The position numbers and the translations under genes are program-made. The notes beneath the pieces were generated by a model. The model had not been told where the DNA came from. It searched no databases and saw nothing but the letters and a program-made list of their open reading frames with translations. 64,000 nt of DNA from DASWJS01 sp036397035 (GTDB taxonomy: Bacteria > Actinomycetota > AC-67): the NCBI GenBank assembly GCA_036397035.1, contig DASWJS010000014.1, positions 62,001-126,000 of the forward strand, written 5' to 3'. Shown here one piece after another: positions 20,457-28,863 of the stretch. Within the stretch, counting starts at the first letter, position 1; every line of letters begins with the position of its first letter.

Positions 20457-22241
20457 TCAGGGCCGAAGCGGCCAGCCGAGCGGGATCAAGATGGTTGCGC
20501 CGATGAGCATAACGACCGTCAGGACGCCGCCCAACCTGACGAAGTCGCCCCATCGATAGCCGCCCATGCCGTAGACCATCGTGTTGGTCTGGTAGCCGAT
20601 CGGCGTGACGAAGTCGACCGAGGCGGCGACGGTCACCGCGACGGCGAGCGGGCGCACGTCGATCCCGGTGCCGGCCGCCGTGGCCAGCGCGATCGGGAAC
20701 ATCAGCACGGCTGCGGCGTTGTTCGTCACCGTCGAGGTGAGCGCCATCGTCGCCACGAGCAGCCCGATCAGCACGCCCGTGTCCCCGAACGGGCTGAACG
20801 CGTCGACGATCCCCTCGGCGAACGTCGCCGCGAGCCCCGTGGACGCCAGCGCCGAGCCGATTCCGAACGAGGCGCCGATCGCGACGACCACCTCCAGGTC
20901 GACCGCGTCGCGCGCCTGCGTGCGCGTGATCACCCGGAGCGCGACGAGCGACAGCGCCGCGACGAGCGCGGCCGTGAGGATGTCCAGCAGCTCGGTCCCG
21001 GCCGCGATCAGCATGAGGCCCATGACGACCGCCACGATGCGCGCCTTCCCTTTGCGCAACGGCGGTCCTTCGCCGAGCGATCCCACGACGAGGAAGTCGT
21101 GATGGTCGCGCCAGCGCCGGCCCCACCCGCCGTCGGCCACGAGGATCAAGACGTCGCCGGCATGGATCGTCACCTCGCCGAGCTTGCCGGGGATCTGTTC
21201 GCCCGCGCGATGGATCGCCACGACCGCGGCTCCGTACCGCGCGCGGAACCCTGCCTCCTTCAACGTCGATCCGGCGACCGGCGACGCCGCCGAGACGACG
21301 ATCTCGTAGAAGCGGTTGCCGTGGTCGGCCTGGAAGTCGGCGAAGTGGTGGCCTTCCGCCGGGCTCAGCCCGGGCGTTCGCTGCAAGTCCAAGATCCGGT
21401 CCACGTTTCCCGCGAACACCAGGCGGTCGCCGCCGCGTAGCACGTTCTCGGGCTGCACCGGCGCGCGCTGGATGCCGTCCCGGTCGATCGCGACCAGGAA
21501 CACGCCCTGGAGGCTTCGCAGTCCGGCGTCGGCCACCGACTTCCCCTCTAGCGCTCCGCCCGCGTCGACTTGCATCTCGACGGTGAACTCGCGCGCGCGC
21601 GTGGAGAGCTGCTCGCCCGGCGCCCGGCGCAACGGCAGCACGACCGGAGCCATCAGGGCGATGATCGGCAGGGCGACGACGGCGAGCGGCAGCCCGACCC
21701 TGGTGATCTCGAACAGTCCCAGCGGCTCGATTCCCTCCTCGCGCATCAGCCCGGCGACCACGAGGTTGGTCGAGGTGCCGATCAGGGTGAGGATCCCGCC
21801 GAAGAGCGCGGCGAACGAGATCGGCATCAGGAACCGGCTCACCGGGCGGCCGGCGCGGCGGGCCCACGCGGCGACGGCCGGCGCCATGACGCCGACCACC
21901 GGCGTGTTGTTCATGAACGCCGACAGCACCGTCGTCGGGATCAAGACGCGCGCGAGCGCGACGCGGTCGCTGCGCTGCGTGCCGCCGCCCAGCATGCGCG
22001 AGACGATGTACTCCACCGCGCCGGTCCGCTCGACCGCGCGCGCGATGACGTACAGCGCGGCGACGGTCAGCGGCGCGGGGTTTGAGAAGCCGGCAAAGGC
22101 TTCCTCCGGTTCGAGCACGCCGGTCACGAGCAGGACCGTGAGCCCGCCCAAGAGCGCGTGCGGAAGCGGCGCCCGCTCGGTCGCCACCGTCCCGATCACC
22201 AGTGCGACCACCGCCAGCGTCAGCCAGGCTTCCCAGCTCAT
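20457..22241 (-). CDS. SLC13/DASS-family anion permease with two RCK_C domains
   Basis: 594-residue inner-membrane transporter. Hydrophobic halves flank a cytoplasmic insert (about 205-390) with two TrkA-C-like regulatory domains (ENVLRGGDRLVFAGN; GEVTIHAGDVLILVADG). Sodium/anion-site signatures are present: AFMNNTPVVGVMAP, GTSTNLVVAGL, STVTNNAAAVLMFPIAL and TPIGYQTNTMVYGMGGY. Members of this subgroup carry sulfate or other divalent anions; sulfate is inferred from the adjacent PAPS synthase gene 40 bases downstream in the same direction. ATG 22239-22241 starts MSWEAWLTLAVV; the slightly longer frame overlaps the upstream gene and was not used. Confidence 0.88.
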   Translation of the reverse strand: MSWEAWLTLAVVALVIGTVATERAPLPHALLGGLTVLLVTGVLEPEEAFAGFSNPAPLTVAALYVIARAVERTGAVEYIVSRMLGGGTQRSDRVALARVLIPTTVLSAFMNNTPVVGVMAPAVAAWARRAGRPVSRFLMPISFAALFGGILTLIGTSTNLVVAGLMREEGIEPLGLFEITRVGLPLAVVALPIIALMAPVVLPLRRAPGEQLSTRAREFTVEMQVDAGGALEGKSVADAGLRSLQGVFLVAIDRDGIQRAPVQPENVLRGGDRLVFAGNVDRILDLQRTPGLSPAEGHHFADFQADHGNRFYEIVVSAASPVAGSTLKEAGFRARYGAAVVAIHRAGEQIPGKLGEVTIHAGDVLILVADGGWGRRWRDHHDFLVVGSLGEGPPLRKGKARIVAVVMGLMLIAAGTELLDILTAALVAALSLVALRVITRTQARDAVDLEVVVAIGASFGIGSALASTGLAATFAEGIVDAFSPFGDTGVLIGLLVATMALTSTVTNNAAAVLMFPIALATAAGTGIDVRPLAVAVTVAASVDFVTPIGYQTNTMVYGMGGYRWGDFVRLGGVLTVVMLIGATILIPLGWPLRP

Positions 22242-22248
22242 CGCGCTC

Positions 22249-23274
22249 TCACCGGAAGGCCGGCAGGACCTCGGACGCGAACGCGTCGATGGCCGCGGCA
22301 ACCGCGTCGCGGGGCATGCCCGGCAGCCCGAGTCCCGCGCTGAAGAAGACCTCCGAGAAGCCCAGCCCTTCCACGTCCTCGGCCATGCGTTCGAGCCGCG
22401 CGACGATGTCTTTCGGGGAGCCGACGAGCGTGCTCGCCCTGATCTGCTCCTCGAACGGCGCCACCGCGTCGCGCGCGCCGGACACGTCGCGCTCCCCCTG
22501 CGCCCAGAGCATGTACGAGCCGCGCACGTGCATCACGCCGTCGCGGATCGAGGCCCACCCCTCGTCGGCGTCCCGTCCGATGCCGACCGGCACGAACGTG
22601 CCGAAGCGAAACGGCCCCGTCGCGCCCGCGCGCGCGCGCGCCGCGACGACCGCCTCCGCGCGCTCGGCCACGCCGTCGACGCCGTGCGTCGACGGCGGGA
22701 AGTAACCGTCGCCGTAGCGCGCCGCACGATCGAGCGCCGCGTCGACCGTGCCCCCGAGCCACAGGCGAGGCGTGCGCGCCGGCTTCGGCATCACGGCCAC
22801 GTCCCGGTAGTCGTAGAACTCGCCGCCGAACGTGAACCGCTCCTGCGTCCAGGCCGCGCGCAGCACCTGCGCGAACTCCGCCAGCCGCCGTCCGCGCCCC
22901 TTCGACGGCGCCTGGAACATCCGGTACTCCTCGGGCGCCCACCCCAAGCCGAGCCCGAGGTTCAGGCGCCCGCCGCTGATGTTGTCCACGACCGCCGCGT
23001 CCTCGGCCACGCGCAGCGGGTCGTGGAAGGGCGCCAGCAACACCGCGCTCCCCAGCTCGATGCGCCTCGTGCGCGCCGCGAACGCGGCGAGCATCGGGAG
23101 CACCGACGGGTTGTAGCCGTCCGTCGCCGCGTGGTGTTCGGCGAGCCACACCGAATCGAACCCGGCTTCGTCGGCGCGCGCGACGAGGTCGAGCGTGTCG
23201 GCGTACAGCGCCGCGTGGTCGCGGTCGTCCCACGGTGGGATTTGCAGCGTGAACTGGCCGAGCCCGAGCTTCAT
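22249..23274 (-). CDS. LLM-class flavin-dependent oxidoreductase
   Basis: 341 residues, luciferase-like TIM barrel that uses FMN or coenzyme F420. Characteristic segments are VWLAEHHAATDGYNPSVLPM (about 42-61), IELGSAVLLAPFHDPLRVAED (split across the barrel core), and GRLNLGLGLGWAPEEYRMF. The substrate cannot be told from sequence. It ends seven bases before the permease start, so it may share that transcript, but no functional link to sulfate is evident. Start ATG 23272-23274 gives MKLGLGQFTLQIPPW. Confidence 0.85.
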   Translation of the reverse strand: MKLGLGQFTLQIPPWDDRDHAALYADTLDLVARADEAGFDSVWLAEHHAATDGYNPSVLPMLAAFAARTRRIELGSAVLLAPFHDPLRVAEDAAVVDNISGGRLNLGLGLGWAPEEYRMFQAPSKGRGRRLAEFAQVLRAAWTQERFTFGGEFYDYRDVAVMPKPARTPRLWLGGTVDAALDRAARYGDGYFPPSTHGVDGVAERAEAVVAARARAGATGPFRFGTFVPVGIGRDADEGWASIRDGVMHVRGSYMLWAQGERDVSGARDAVAPFEEQIRASTLVGSPKDIVARLERMAEDVEGLGFSEVFFSAGLGLPGMPRDAVAAAIDAFASEVLPAFR

Positions 23275-23287
23275 CGACCGGCGTCGT

Positions 23288-24244
23288 TCATCGCTGGTAG
23301 CTGTGCAGCCCCGCGATCCAGAGGTTCACCGCGAAGTAGGTGAAGAGCACGCTGACGAACCCGGCGACGGAGATGACCGCGGCGCGCGTGCCGCGCCAGC
23401 CGGCCGTCGCCCGCGCGTGCAGGTAGCCGGCGTAGATCACCCAGGTGACGAAGGCGAACGTCTCCTTCGGGTCCCAGCCCCAGTACCGGCCCCAGGCCTC
23501 GTGGGCCCAGATCGCGCCGGCGATGACCGCGAACGTCCAGACGGGAAACGCGATCTGGATCGTGCGAAAGGCGAGCGTGTCGAAGCGCGCGGCGCTCGGG
23601 ATGCGCGACATCGCGCGGCGCTCGGCGAGGGCGGGCTCCTCGTTGTCGAAGTCGACGGGGAGTCCTTCGCGACGCTCCGCGGGCGCCTCCGGCTCGGTCC
23701 CGACGTAGGCGGCGCCGACGGTGCTCCCGGTAAACGCGGGCGAGCGGCGCTCGATCCGCGACTTGACCAGAGACAGCACCGTGAAGATGAACGACAGGCC
23801 GAACAGCGTCGAGGCGACGATCGCGGCGAGCACGTGGACCCGCAGCCACCACGACTGCAACGCGGGGACGAGCGGACCGGCCGGCGCGTACACGCCGCGC
23901 GCGCCGGCCAGGGCGAGCACCGCCGCCCCCATCGCGAAGCCGCCGAGCTGGCGCAGCCCGAGCCGCCGGTCGAGGACGAGCAGGTACACCGCGACGAGCA
24001 GCAGCCCGATCATGTTGGAGTACTCGAACATGTTGCCCCACGGCACCCGCCCGACCGACAGCGCCCGCGTCGCGATCGAGGTCGCATGGACGAGGAGCCC
24101 GCCCCACGCGATCACCGTGGCCGCCGCCCCGATCCGCGCGCCGCGGTACAGCGCGGCGAAGAAGGCGCCCATCGCCACGGCGTAGACGGCCATGGCCACC
24201 CAGAACAGCGTGTCGGAGAGTTGCGCCAGTTGTGCGTCAACCAT
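23288..24244 (-). CDS. ccsA: Cytochrome c biogenesis protein CcsA/CcsB (ResC-like)
   Basis: 318-residue membrane protein that with ResB exports haem and attaches it to apocytochrome c. The tryptophan-rich haem-handling motif WGRYWGWDPKETFAFVTW (near residue 250) and the conserved histidines in LHARATAGW and VHATS are present. About eight transmembrane helices. ATG 24242-24244 was chosen because GGAGG lies six bases upstream and it overlaps the resB end by eight bases. It is the last gene of a four-gene maturation operon that serves the bc complex cytochromes encoded nearby. Confidence 0.93.
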   Translation of the reverse strand: MVDAQLAQLSDTLFWVAMAVYAVAMGAFFAALYRGARIGAAATVIAWGGLLVHATSIATRALSVGRVPWGNMFEYSNMIGLLLVAVYLLVLDRRLGLRQLGGFAMGAAVLALAGARGVYAPAGPLVPALQSWWLRVHVLAAIVASTLFGLSFIFTVLSLVKSRIERRSPAFTGSTVGAAYVGTEPEAPAERREGLPVDFDNEEPALAERRAMSRIPSAARFDTLAFRTIQIAFPVWTFAVIAGAIWAHEAWGRYWGWDPKETFAFVTWVIYAGYLHARATAGWRGTRAAVISVAGFVSVLFTYFAVNLWIAGLHSYQR

Positions 24245-25769
24245 CGGGTCCTCCGATCTGAGCGCCGATTCTCCGCCCGTCCGGCGCGGAGTCGGCACTC
24301 ATTCGGGCGTGGAGATCGCGGTCGAGGTCCCGCACCAGCTCCGTGAACTCCTCCTCGAACGCGGCCTTGCGCTGCGCCGCGTTGCCGGCGATCTCGACGC
24401 GCGCGGCGTCGCCGTGCAGCGTCGCGCGCACCCAGACGCGCCGGCGCGAACTATACAGCGCGGGAATCAGGCCGACCAACAGCAGAATCGCGGCGACGAG
24501 CAAGACCGGCGCGCCGGGGTTCGACGCGACGTGGAACACCGCGTACTGCTTGAGCCCGGTGAACGAGACCTCGATGCCGTCGCCCAGGCCCTCTGTCCGG
24601 CCGAGGCGCAGCGCGCCGACCGCGCCGGGCGCCAGCTCGCGCGGGTCGAGCGCATACACCGACTGCGGCTCCTCCAGGCGCAAGTCCCCGAGGTATTGCT
24701 GGTAGACGACGAGCGGGTTCTCCGGCCGGGGGCCGCCGTTGACCGGCGTGCCGTCGTCGCCGAGCACGGCGTCGGGAACGAAGAACATCTCCAGGCCCAT
24801 CTCCAGCGGCTCGGCGCCCGGCGTCTTCACCACGCCGCGCCACGAACCGTCGTCGGACAGGAAGACCGTCGGCCCGTCGTAGAGCACCGCGCCGTTCTGC
24901 CTCACCCTGATCTCCGGCGCCCAGCCCCAGGACAGCAAGTACAGCCGCACGCCGTCGTAGGTCAGCGGCGAGTTCACGTACACGTCGTACGGGCGCACGA
25001 AGGTCCCCTCCTGATCGAGGATGCTCGTGCGAGCGACGAACGTGCTCGGGACGCCGTTGGGGTACCAATCGACGTCGAACGCTTCGAGCGTCACGCCGAA
25101 CCCCTTGTGGCCGGGGAAGAACCGGCCTGCGCTGAGCGAGTCGTACTCGATGCGGGTGTCGCGGAAGGTCTCGCCTTCGATCACGGCGACCTGACCGCTG
25201 TGCCCGAACAGCTTGCCGGCCGCCATGCCGATCAGCAGCGCGAGCAGCGCCGTGTGGAAGACCAGGCTCCCGCCCTCGCGCCAGTGCCCCTTCTCCGCCG
25301 CGACCGTGCCGTCCTCGCGCGCGAGCCGGAAGCGGCGGTCGCGCAACAACCGCTCGGCGCCATGGAGCGCCGCTTCGGGCGCGAGCGCCATCTCCCCCGT
25401 CCGGTAGTGCGGCTGGACCTCCAGCGCCGCGGCCGCCCTCGGCCGTGCGCGAACCGCGCGGAAGAACGCGCGGTAGCGCGGCAGGAGACACCCGACCAGG
25501 CTCACCAGGAGCAGCACGGAGATGGCCATGAACCACCACGACCCGTACACGTCGAGCAGCCCGAAGAACTCCGCGATACGCGCCCACGAACGGTGGTCCT
25601 CGACCCACGCGTTCGCCGTCAGGGGCGAGACCGGACGCTGCGGGAAGAACGCGCCGACGGCGGCGCCCGCCGCCAGGATCAGCAACAGGATGATCGCCGT
25701 GCGCATCCGGCGCAGGGTCCGCCAGGCGGCGCTGAGCACCGCGACGGGAGGTGGCTGCTGCCGGCTCAT
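24237..25769 (-). CDS. resB: Cytochrome c biogenesis protein ResB
   Basis: 510 residues; membrane partner of CcsA in system II cytochrome c maturation. Three helices near the N-terminus (TAIILLLILAAGAAVGAFFP; WWFMAISVLLLVSLVGCLLP; GSLVFHTALLALLIGMAAGK) precede a large extracytoplasmic domain, and a fourth lies near residue 445. The ATG at 25767-25769 (MSRQQPPPVAV) is preferred; a TTG ten codons earlier is possible. Neither has a clear ribosome binding site. A 76-base gap separates it from ccdA upstream. Confidence 0.9.
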   Translation of the reverse strand: MSRQQPPPVAVLSAAWRTLRRMRTAIILLLILAAGAAVGAFFPQRPVSPLTANAWVEDHRSWARIAEFFGLLDVYGSWWFMAISVLLLVSLVGCLLPRYRAFFRAVRARPRAAAALEVQPHYRTGEMALAPEAALHGAERLLRDRRFRLAREDGTVAAEKGHWREGGSLVFHTALLALLIGMAAGKLFGHSGQVAVIEGETFRDTRIEYDSLSAGRFFPGHKGFGVTLEAFDVDWYPNGVPSTFVARTSILDQEGTFVRPYDVYVNSPLTYDGVRLYLLSWGWAPEIRVRQNGAVLYDGPTVFLSDDGSWRGVVKTPGAEPLEMGLEMFFVPDAVLGDDGTPVNGGPRPENPLVVYQQYLGDLRLEEPQSVYALDPRELAPGAVGALRLGRTEGLGDGIEVSFTGLKQYAVFHVASNPGAPVLLVAAILLLVGLIPALYSSRRRVWVRATLHGDAARVEIAGNAAQRKAAFEEEFTELVRDLDRDLHARMSADSAPDGRRIGAQIGGPDG

Positions 25770-25845
25770 CGTGGGGAAGCGCCTTGGCGCTGGGGACAAA
25801 GGGTACGGCCCCCAACCGGCGAGCGCGACACGGGGCCGGGGCGGC

Positions 25846-26718
25846 CTACACGGGCGGGATGAACAGGCTGTTCAGCCACGACTGGACCGGGCCCATGACC
25901 CGCGCCCACTGGTCGGTGACGAGCAGCACGCCGATCGCGATCATGAACACGCCGCCGACGGCCTGGATGAGCCGCGTGCGCCTGCGCAGCCACGCCGCCG
26001 CCTGCAGCGCTCGCTTGGTCCCGATCCCGGCCAGCAGGAACCAGATGCCGAAGCCGAGCGAGAAGAAGAACGTGAGCAGCGCGCCCTTCAGGACCGTTCC
26101 CTCCACGACGCCGAGCGTGAGGATGATGCCGAGCCCCGGTCCCACGCACGGCACCCAGCCCATCCCGAAGGCGAGCCCCAGCGGGAACGCGCCGGCGAGC
26201 CCCGGACGCACGCGCTCCATGAAGGGACGTCGCTCGACCTCGAGGAAGCGCAGGAACGGGGGGGCGAAGAACGCCAGGCCCATCAGGATCACGATCACGC
26301 CCGCGATGCGAAAGAGCAGCGACAGGTTCTCGTTCAACGCGCCGCCGATGCCGCTGGCGACCGCGCCGAGCGCGGTGAAGATCACGGCGAACCCGAGCAC
26401 GAACAGCCCCGTCCCGGCCAGGACGCGGTGGCGCGAACGCTCCGAGGCCAGTTCCTCGCCGCTGATGCCCGAGACGAACGTCAGGTACCCGGGGAGCAGC
26501 GGCAGCACGCACGGCGAGAAGAAGCTCACCATGCCCACGACGAACGCGACCACGAACCCGGTCGGACCGAGCAGCGCCCCCTGGATCTGCTCGTCCGGCA
26601 GCGCCCAGGCGACGACCGCGATGAACGCGGCGACGCCGGCCGCGACGCCGGCCACCCAGGCCGGCACGAGCCACCAGCGCGCTCGCGCCGCGGTTCGCGG
26701 CGTCTCCACCTGCGTCAC
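25846..26718 (-). CDS. ccdA: Cytochrome c biogenesis protein CcdA (thiol-disulfide transporter)
   Basis: 290 residues, about seven transmembrane helices. Moves reducing equivalents across the membrane to keep the haem-binding cysteines of apocytochromes reduced. The paired cysteines appear in SFFSPCVLPLLPGYL (about 67-81) and MGWVPCVGPGLG, the two halves of the pseudosymmetric fold. The GTG start at 26716-26718 overlaps the stop of the thioredoxin-like gene upstream (GTGA). Its direct partner is probably that lipoprotein. Confidence 0.93.
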   Translation of the reverse strand: MTQVETPRTAARARWWLVPAWVAGVAAGVAAFIAVVAWALPDEQIQGALLGPTGFVVAFVVGMVSFFSPCVLPLLPGYLTFVSGISGEELASERSRHRVLAGTGLFVLGFAVIFTALGAVASGIGGALNENLSLLFRIAGVIVILMGLAFFAPPFLRFLEVERRPFMERVRPGLAGAFPLGLAFGMGWVPCVGPGLGIILTLGVVEGTVLKGALLTFFFSLGFGIWFLLAGIGTKRALQAAAWLRRRTRLIQAVGGVFMIAIGVLLVTDQWARVMGPVQSWLNSLFIPPV

Positions 26719-27263
26719 GCCAGCTCCGCGTCAAGGATCCGGGCCATGTCGTCCTCATCTTGCAACGCGCCGATCACGTATGCCGCGATGCGGCCCTCGG
26801 CGTCGATCACGTAGGTCGCCGGCATGAACCGCACACCGAAGGCGAAGGCGAGCGCGGAGTCGGGGTCGTAGATCGACGGGTAGGTCACGTCGAACTCGTC
26901 AAGGAACGCAAGCGCCGCCGCGCGCTGGTCCCTGCGCGTGTCGATGCCGACGAACCGCACGCCACGCGACTCGTACCGCCGCCACAGCGCCTCGAGCCGC
27001 GGCTGCTCCTCGCGGCAGGGCCCGCACCACGACCCCCAGAAGTTGACGACGGCGACAACGCCGTCCAGCTCGCCGGGCTCCACCCGCGGCGGTCCCTCGG
27101 TGAGCCGCTCGCCCTCGACGACCGGCGCCGCCGTGCGCTCGGCGACCGGGACGGCCACCACGTTGCCCGGGCCGGCGGCGACCTGGATGCCCCCCCCGCC
27201 CCCGCCCGGCGCGCACGAAACGGCGAGCAAGACGACGGCGACGACGGCGCGCGCGAGGAGCAT
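26715..27263 (-). CDS. TlpA/ResA-like thioredoxin lipoprotein
   Basis: 182 residues. Reduces cytochrome c haem-binding cysteines at the outer face of the membrane. The first 17 residues form a lipoprotein signal with lipobox LAVSC, so the mature protein would be anchored at Cys17. The active site is FWGSWCGPCREEQPRL (about 75-90), and the cis-proline segment MPATYVIDAEGRI is present. The ATG at 27261-27263 is the first in frame that gives a signal peptide; the longer open frame lacks one. First gene of the ccdA-resB-ccsA operon, divergent from a second thioredoxin-like gene. Confidence 0.88.
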   Translation of the reverse strand: MLLARAVVAVVLLAVSCAPGGGGGGIQVAAGPGNVVAVPVAERTAAPVVEGERLTEGPPRVEPGELDGVVAVVNFWGSWCGPCREEQPRLEALWRRYESRGVRFVGIDTRRDQRAAALAFLDEFDVTYPSIYDPDSALAFAFGVRFMPATYVIDAEGRIAAYVIGALQDEDDMARILDAELA

Positions 27264-27332
27264 CGCACCGACTGTAGCGCCGCGGGCGAGCCGCCGGAGC
27301 GCGCCCCCGGAACGGTGTGTCAGGATGACGGC

Positions 27333-27881
27333 GTGCGCGCGCTCGCCGTTGTCGTCGCATTCGCCGTCGCCGGGACGGCGTGCTCGCCCAACCCGCCGGA
27401 GGCGTTGCCGCCGTGCACGGCGGACTCGCTGATCAGCCTGGGTCAGAAGATCCCGGACTGCTCGTTCGAAGGAATCGGCGGGCGGCCGGATGTGCGGCTC
27501 TCGGCCTACGCGGGAAGGCCGCTCGTGCTCAACTTCTGGGCGTCCTGGTGCGCCGCGTGCATCAAGGAGATGCCCGATATCGACGCCGTCGCGACGGAGC
27601 TCGAGGGAAGGGTCGCCTTCGTCGGCATGAACATGCTCAGCGTGCAGGGCGAGACGCGCGTCGCGGCGGAGCGGTTCGCCGATCGCACCGGCGTCGCCTA
27701 CGACCTCGCGTTCGACGAGGAAGGGCGGCTGTACGCGCATTTCGGGAACGTGCTGCGACCGCTGCTGCCGACGACCGTGTTCGTCGACGCCGAGCAGCGG
27801 GTGGCACGCTACAAGTTCGGCGAGTTCGCCTCCGCCGCGGAGGTGCGCGCGGCCGTCGAGGACGCCTTCGGCGTCCGGTAG
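27333..27881 (+). CDS. Second TlpA-like thioredoxin lipoprotein
   Basis: 182 residues. Signal peptide with lipobox VAGTAC (Cys17), then a thioredoxin fold with active site FWASWCAACIKEMPDI (about 70-85) and LLPTTVFVDAEQRV carrying the cis-proline. The CAAC redox motif differs from the CGPC of its divergent neighbour, suggesting a different redox potential or client. GTG 27333 is preceded by AGGA and gives the only frame with a signal peptide. The two starts are 69 bases apart, so the promoters face each other. It lies just upstream of the bc operon and its client may be the dihaem cytochrome. Confidence 0.85.
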   Translation: MRALAVVVAFAVAGTACSPNPPEALPPCTADSLISLGQKIPDCSFEGIGGRPDVRLSAYAGRPLVLNFWASWCAACIKEMPDIDAVATELEGRVAFVGMNMLSVQGETRVAAERFADRTGVAYDLAFDEEGRLYAHFGNVLRPLLPTTVFVDAEQRVARYKFGEFASAAEVRAAVEDAFGVR

Positions 27882-27969
27882 CGCACGAGTTCACGTTCCC
27901 CGTTTTGCACGGTGGCGACCGGCGGTCGATAATCGGATGAGGCAGGCAGGCCTTTGTTTTGGGACTGCC

Positions 27970-27987
27970 TTGTGAACAAGATCACAA
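27970..27987. promoter_or_regulatory. Rex-type operator upstream of the bc operon
   Basis: TTGTGAACAAGATCACAA is a near-perfect palindrome. It matches the known Rex operator (TTGTGAA, four bases, TTCACAA) at all but one position, and is identical at 15 of 18 positions to the site over the rex promoter in this same window (40952-40969). It also fits the CRP/FNR pattern TGTGA-N6-TCACA. Its centre is about 57 bases upstream of the TATAAT box at 28035. Confidence 0.7.
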
Positions 27988-28008
27988 GCCCGGAGGGGCA
28001 CCCGGTGC

Positions 28009-28040
28009 TTGATATGGCTTCGACAGGGCACACGTATAAT
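28009..28040 (+). promoter_or_regulatory. Probable promoter of the cytochrome bc operon
   Basis: A perfect TATAAT (28035-28040) is preceded by TTGATA (28009-28014) with a 20-base spacer, longer than ideal, so activation by a bound regulator upstream is plausible. The predicted leader is about 25 bases and contains GGAGGGGGAGG before the GTG at 28072. A run of AT-rich sequence here stands out from the GC-rich surroundings. Confidence 0.6.
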
Positions 28041-28071
28041 CGCCCGCGTTGGAGGGGGAGGCCGCAGGTTC

Positions 28072-28479
28072 GTGAACTTCACGATCGATCCGCTCAGCCC
28101 GGCTCTGCTCATCGTTTCCGAGGCCATCTACCTCGGAATCGCGGGCGCGATGCTGGTCGGAAGCATGAAGATCAAGAACGAGTGGGTGAAGGCATCGGTC
28201 GCCGGGCTCGGGATCTCGATCATCGGCTGGCACCTCCTGGCGATCCTGCCGAGCTGGTGGCTCTACTTCGCCGAGGGCGAGCTGGGCATGGGCGGCCAGG
28301 GGTGCGTGAAGCTCGACCTCTCGTGCTTGAAGCAGACCGTGAAGGACAGCGTGGTCGTGGTCGAGAACGCGGTCGTGCTGGGCCTGTTCGTCGTGGCGTT
28401 CGTCATCTACCAGAAGAAGAACCCGCGGCAGCTCGCATCCGGCGAGACCAAGCCCGAAGCCACGGGAGGCTACAAGTGA
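28072..28479 (+). CDS. Unrecognised small membrane protein, first gene of the bc operon
   Basis: 135 residues; I do not recognise the family. Three probable membrane helices: about 8-30 (ALLIVSEAIYLGIAGAMLVG), 38-66 (ending PSWWLYF) and 100-122 (VENAVVLGLFVVAFVIY). Between helices two and three is a short loop with two cysteines (GGQGCVKLDLSCLKQ) that could form a disulfide. The C-terminus is Lys/Glu-rich. GTG 28072 was chosen because GGAGGGGGAGG lies just upstream and the promoter box at 28035 rules out the longer frame. Position suggests an accessory subunit or assembly factor of the bc complex. Confidence 0.75.
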   Translation: MNFTIDPLSPALLIVSEAIYLGIAGAMLVGSMKIKNEWVKASVAGLGISIIGWHLLAILPSWWLYFAEGELGMGGQGCVKLDLSCLKQTVKDSVVVVENAVVLGLFVVAFVIYQKKNPRQLASGETKPEATGGYK

Positions 28480-28504
28480 CGCGGCCGAAGGCGGGCGGTG
28501 AGCG

Positions 28505-28852
28505 ATGAGCGCCATCAGCAACAAGCCGCAGTTTTACGACGAGTACGACCTCAAGATCGTCGATCCGAACTGGCTCCAGCAGCGCGTCAAGCCGAAGCGG
28601 CACATCGGCCTGGAAGCGGACCTGTGCATCCTGTGCCGCGCGTGCGAGGACGTCTGCCCGTGGGACTGCATCTACATGCTCTCCGGTGAGATCGTCGCCG
28701 ACGCGGACAGCGCGGCGATCCGCGACCAGTCGGGGAACGCCGCGGCCGTGTTCGTCATCGACGACACCGAGTGCACGCGGTGCGGCATCTGCGTGGACCG
28801 GTGTCCGTCGGACGCGCTGTTCTACATGACCGTCGGGGACCGAGCGAAGTAA
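28505..28852 (+). CDS. Ferredoxin with two [4Fe-4S] clusters, in the bc operon
   Basis: 115 residues. Cluster motifs CILCRACEDVCP (41-52) and CTRCGICVDRCP (near 90-101) are both complete, with an extra cysteine at 55 (WDC). The 38-residue N-terminal extension (FYDEYDLKIVDPNWLQQR) has no clusters and may dock onto a partner. No signal peptide, so it is cytoplasmic. It sits 25 bases after the first operon gene and 11 bases before cytochrome b, so it is clearly co-transcribed. A cytoplasmic ferredoxin is not a normal bc-complex subunit; it may pass electrons to or from the low-potential side. Confidence 0.87.
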   Translation: MSAISNKPQFYDEYDLKIVDPNWLQQRVKPKRHIGLEADLCILCRACEDVCPWDCIYMLSGEIVADADSAAIRDQSGNAAAVFVIDDTECTRCGICVDRCPSDALFYMTVGDRAK

Positions 28853-28863
28853 GGCGGGGGGAC

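Noticed and set aside
24237..25799. TTG start for resB ten codons upstream
   Set aside because: No ribosome binding site and no added family similarity; ATG 25767-25769 is simpler, though not proven.
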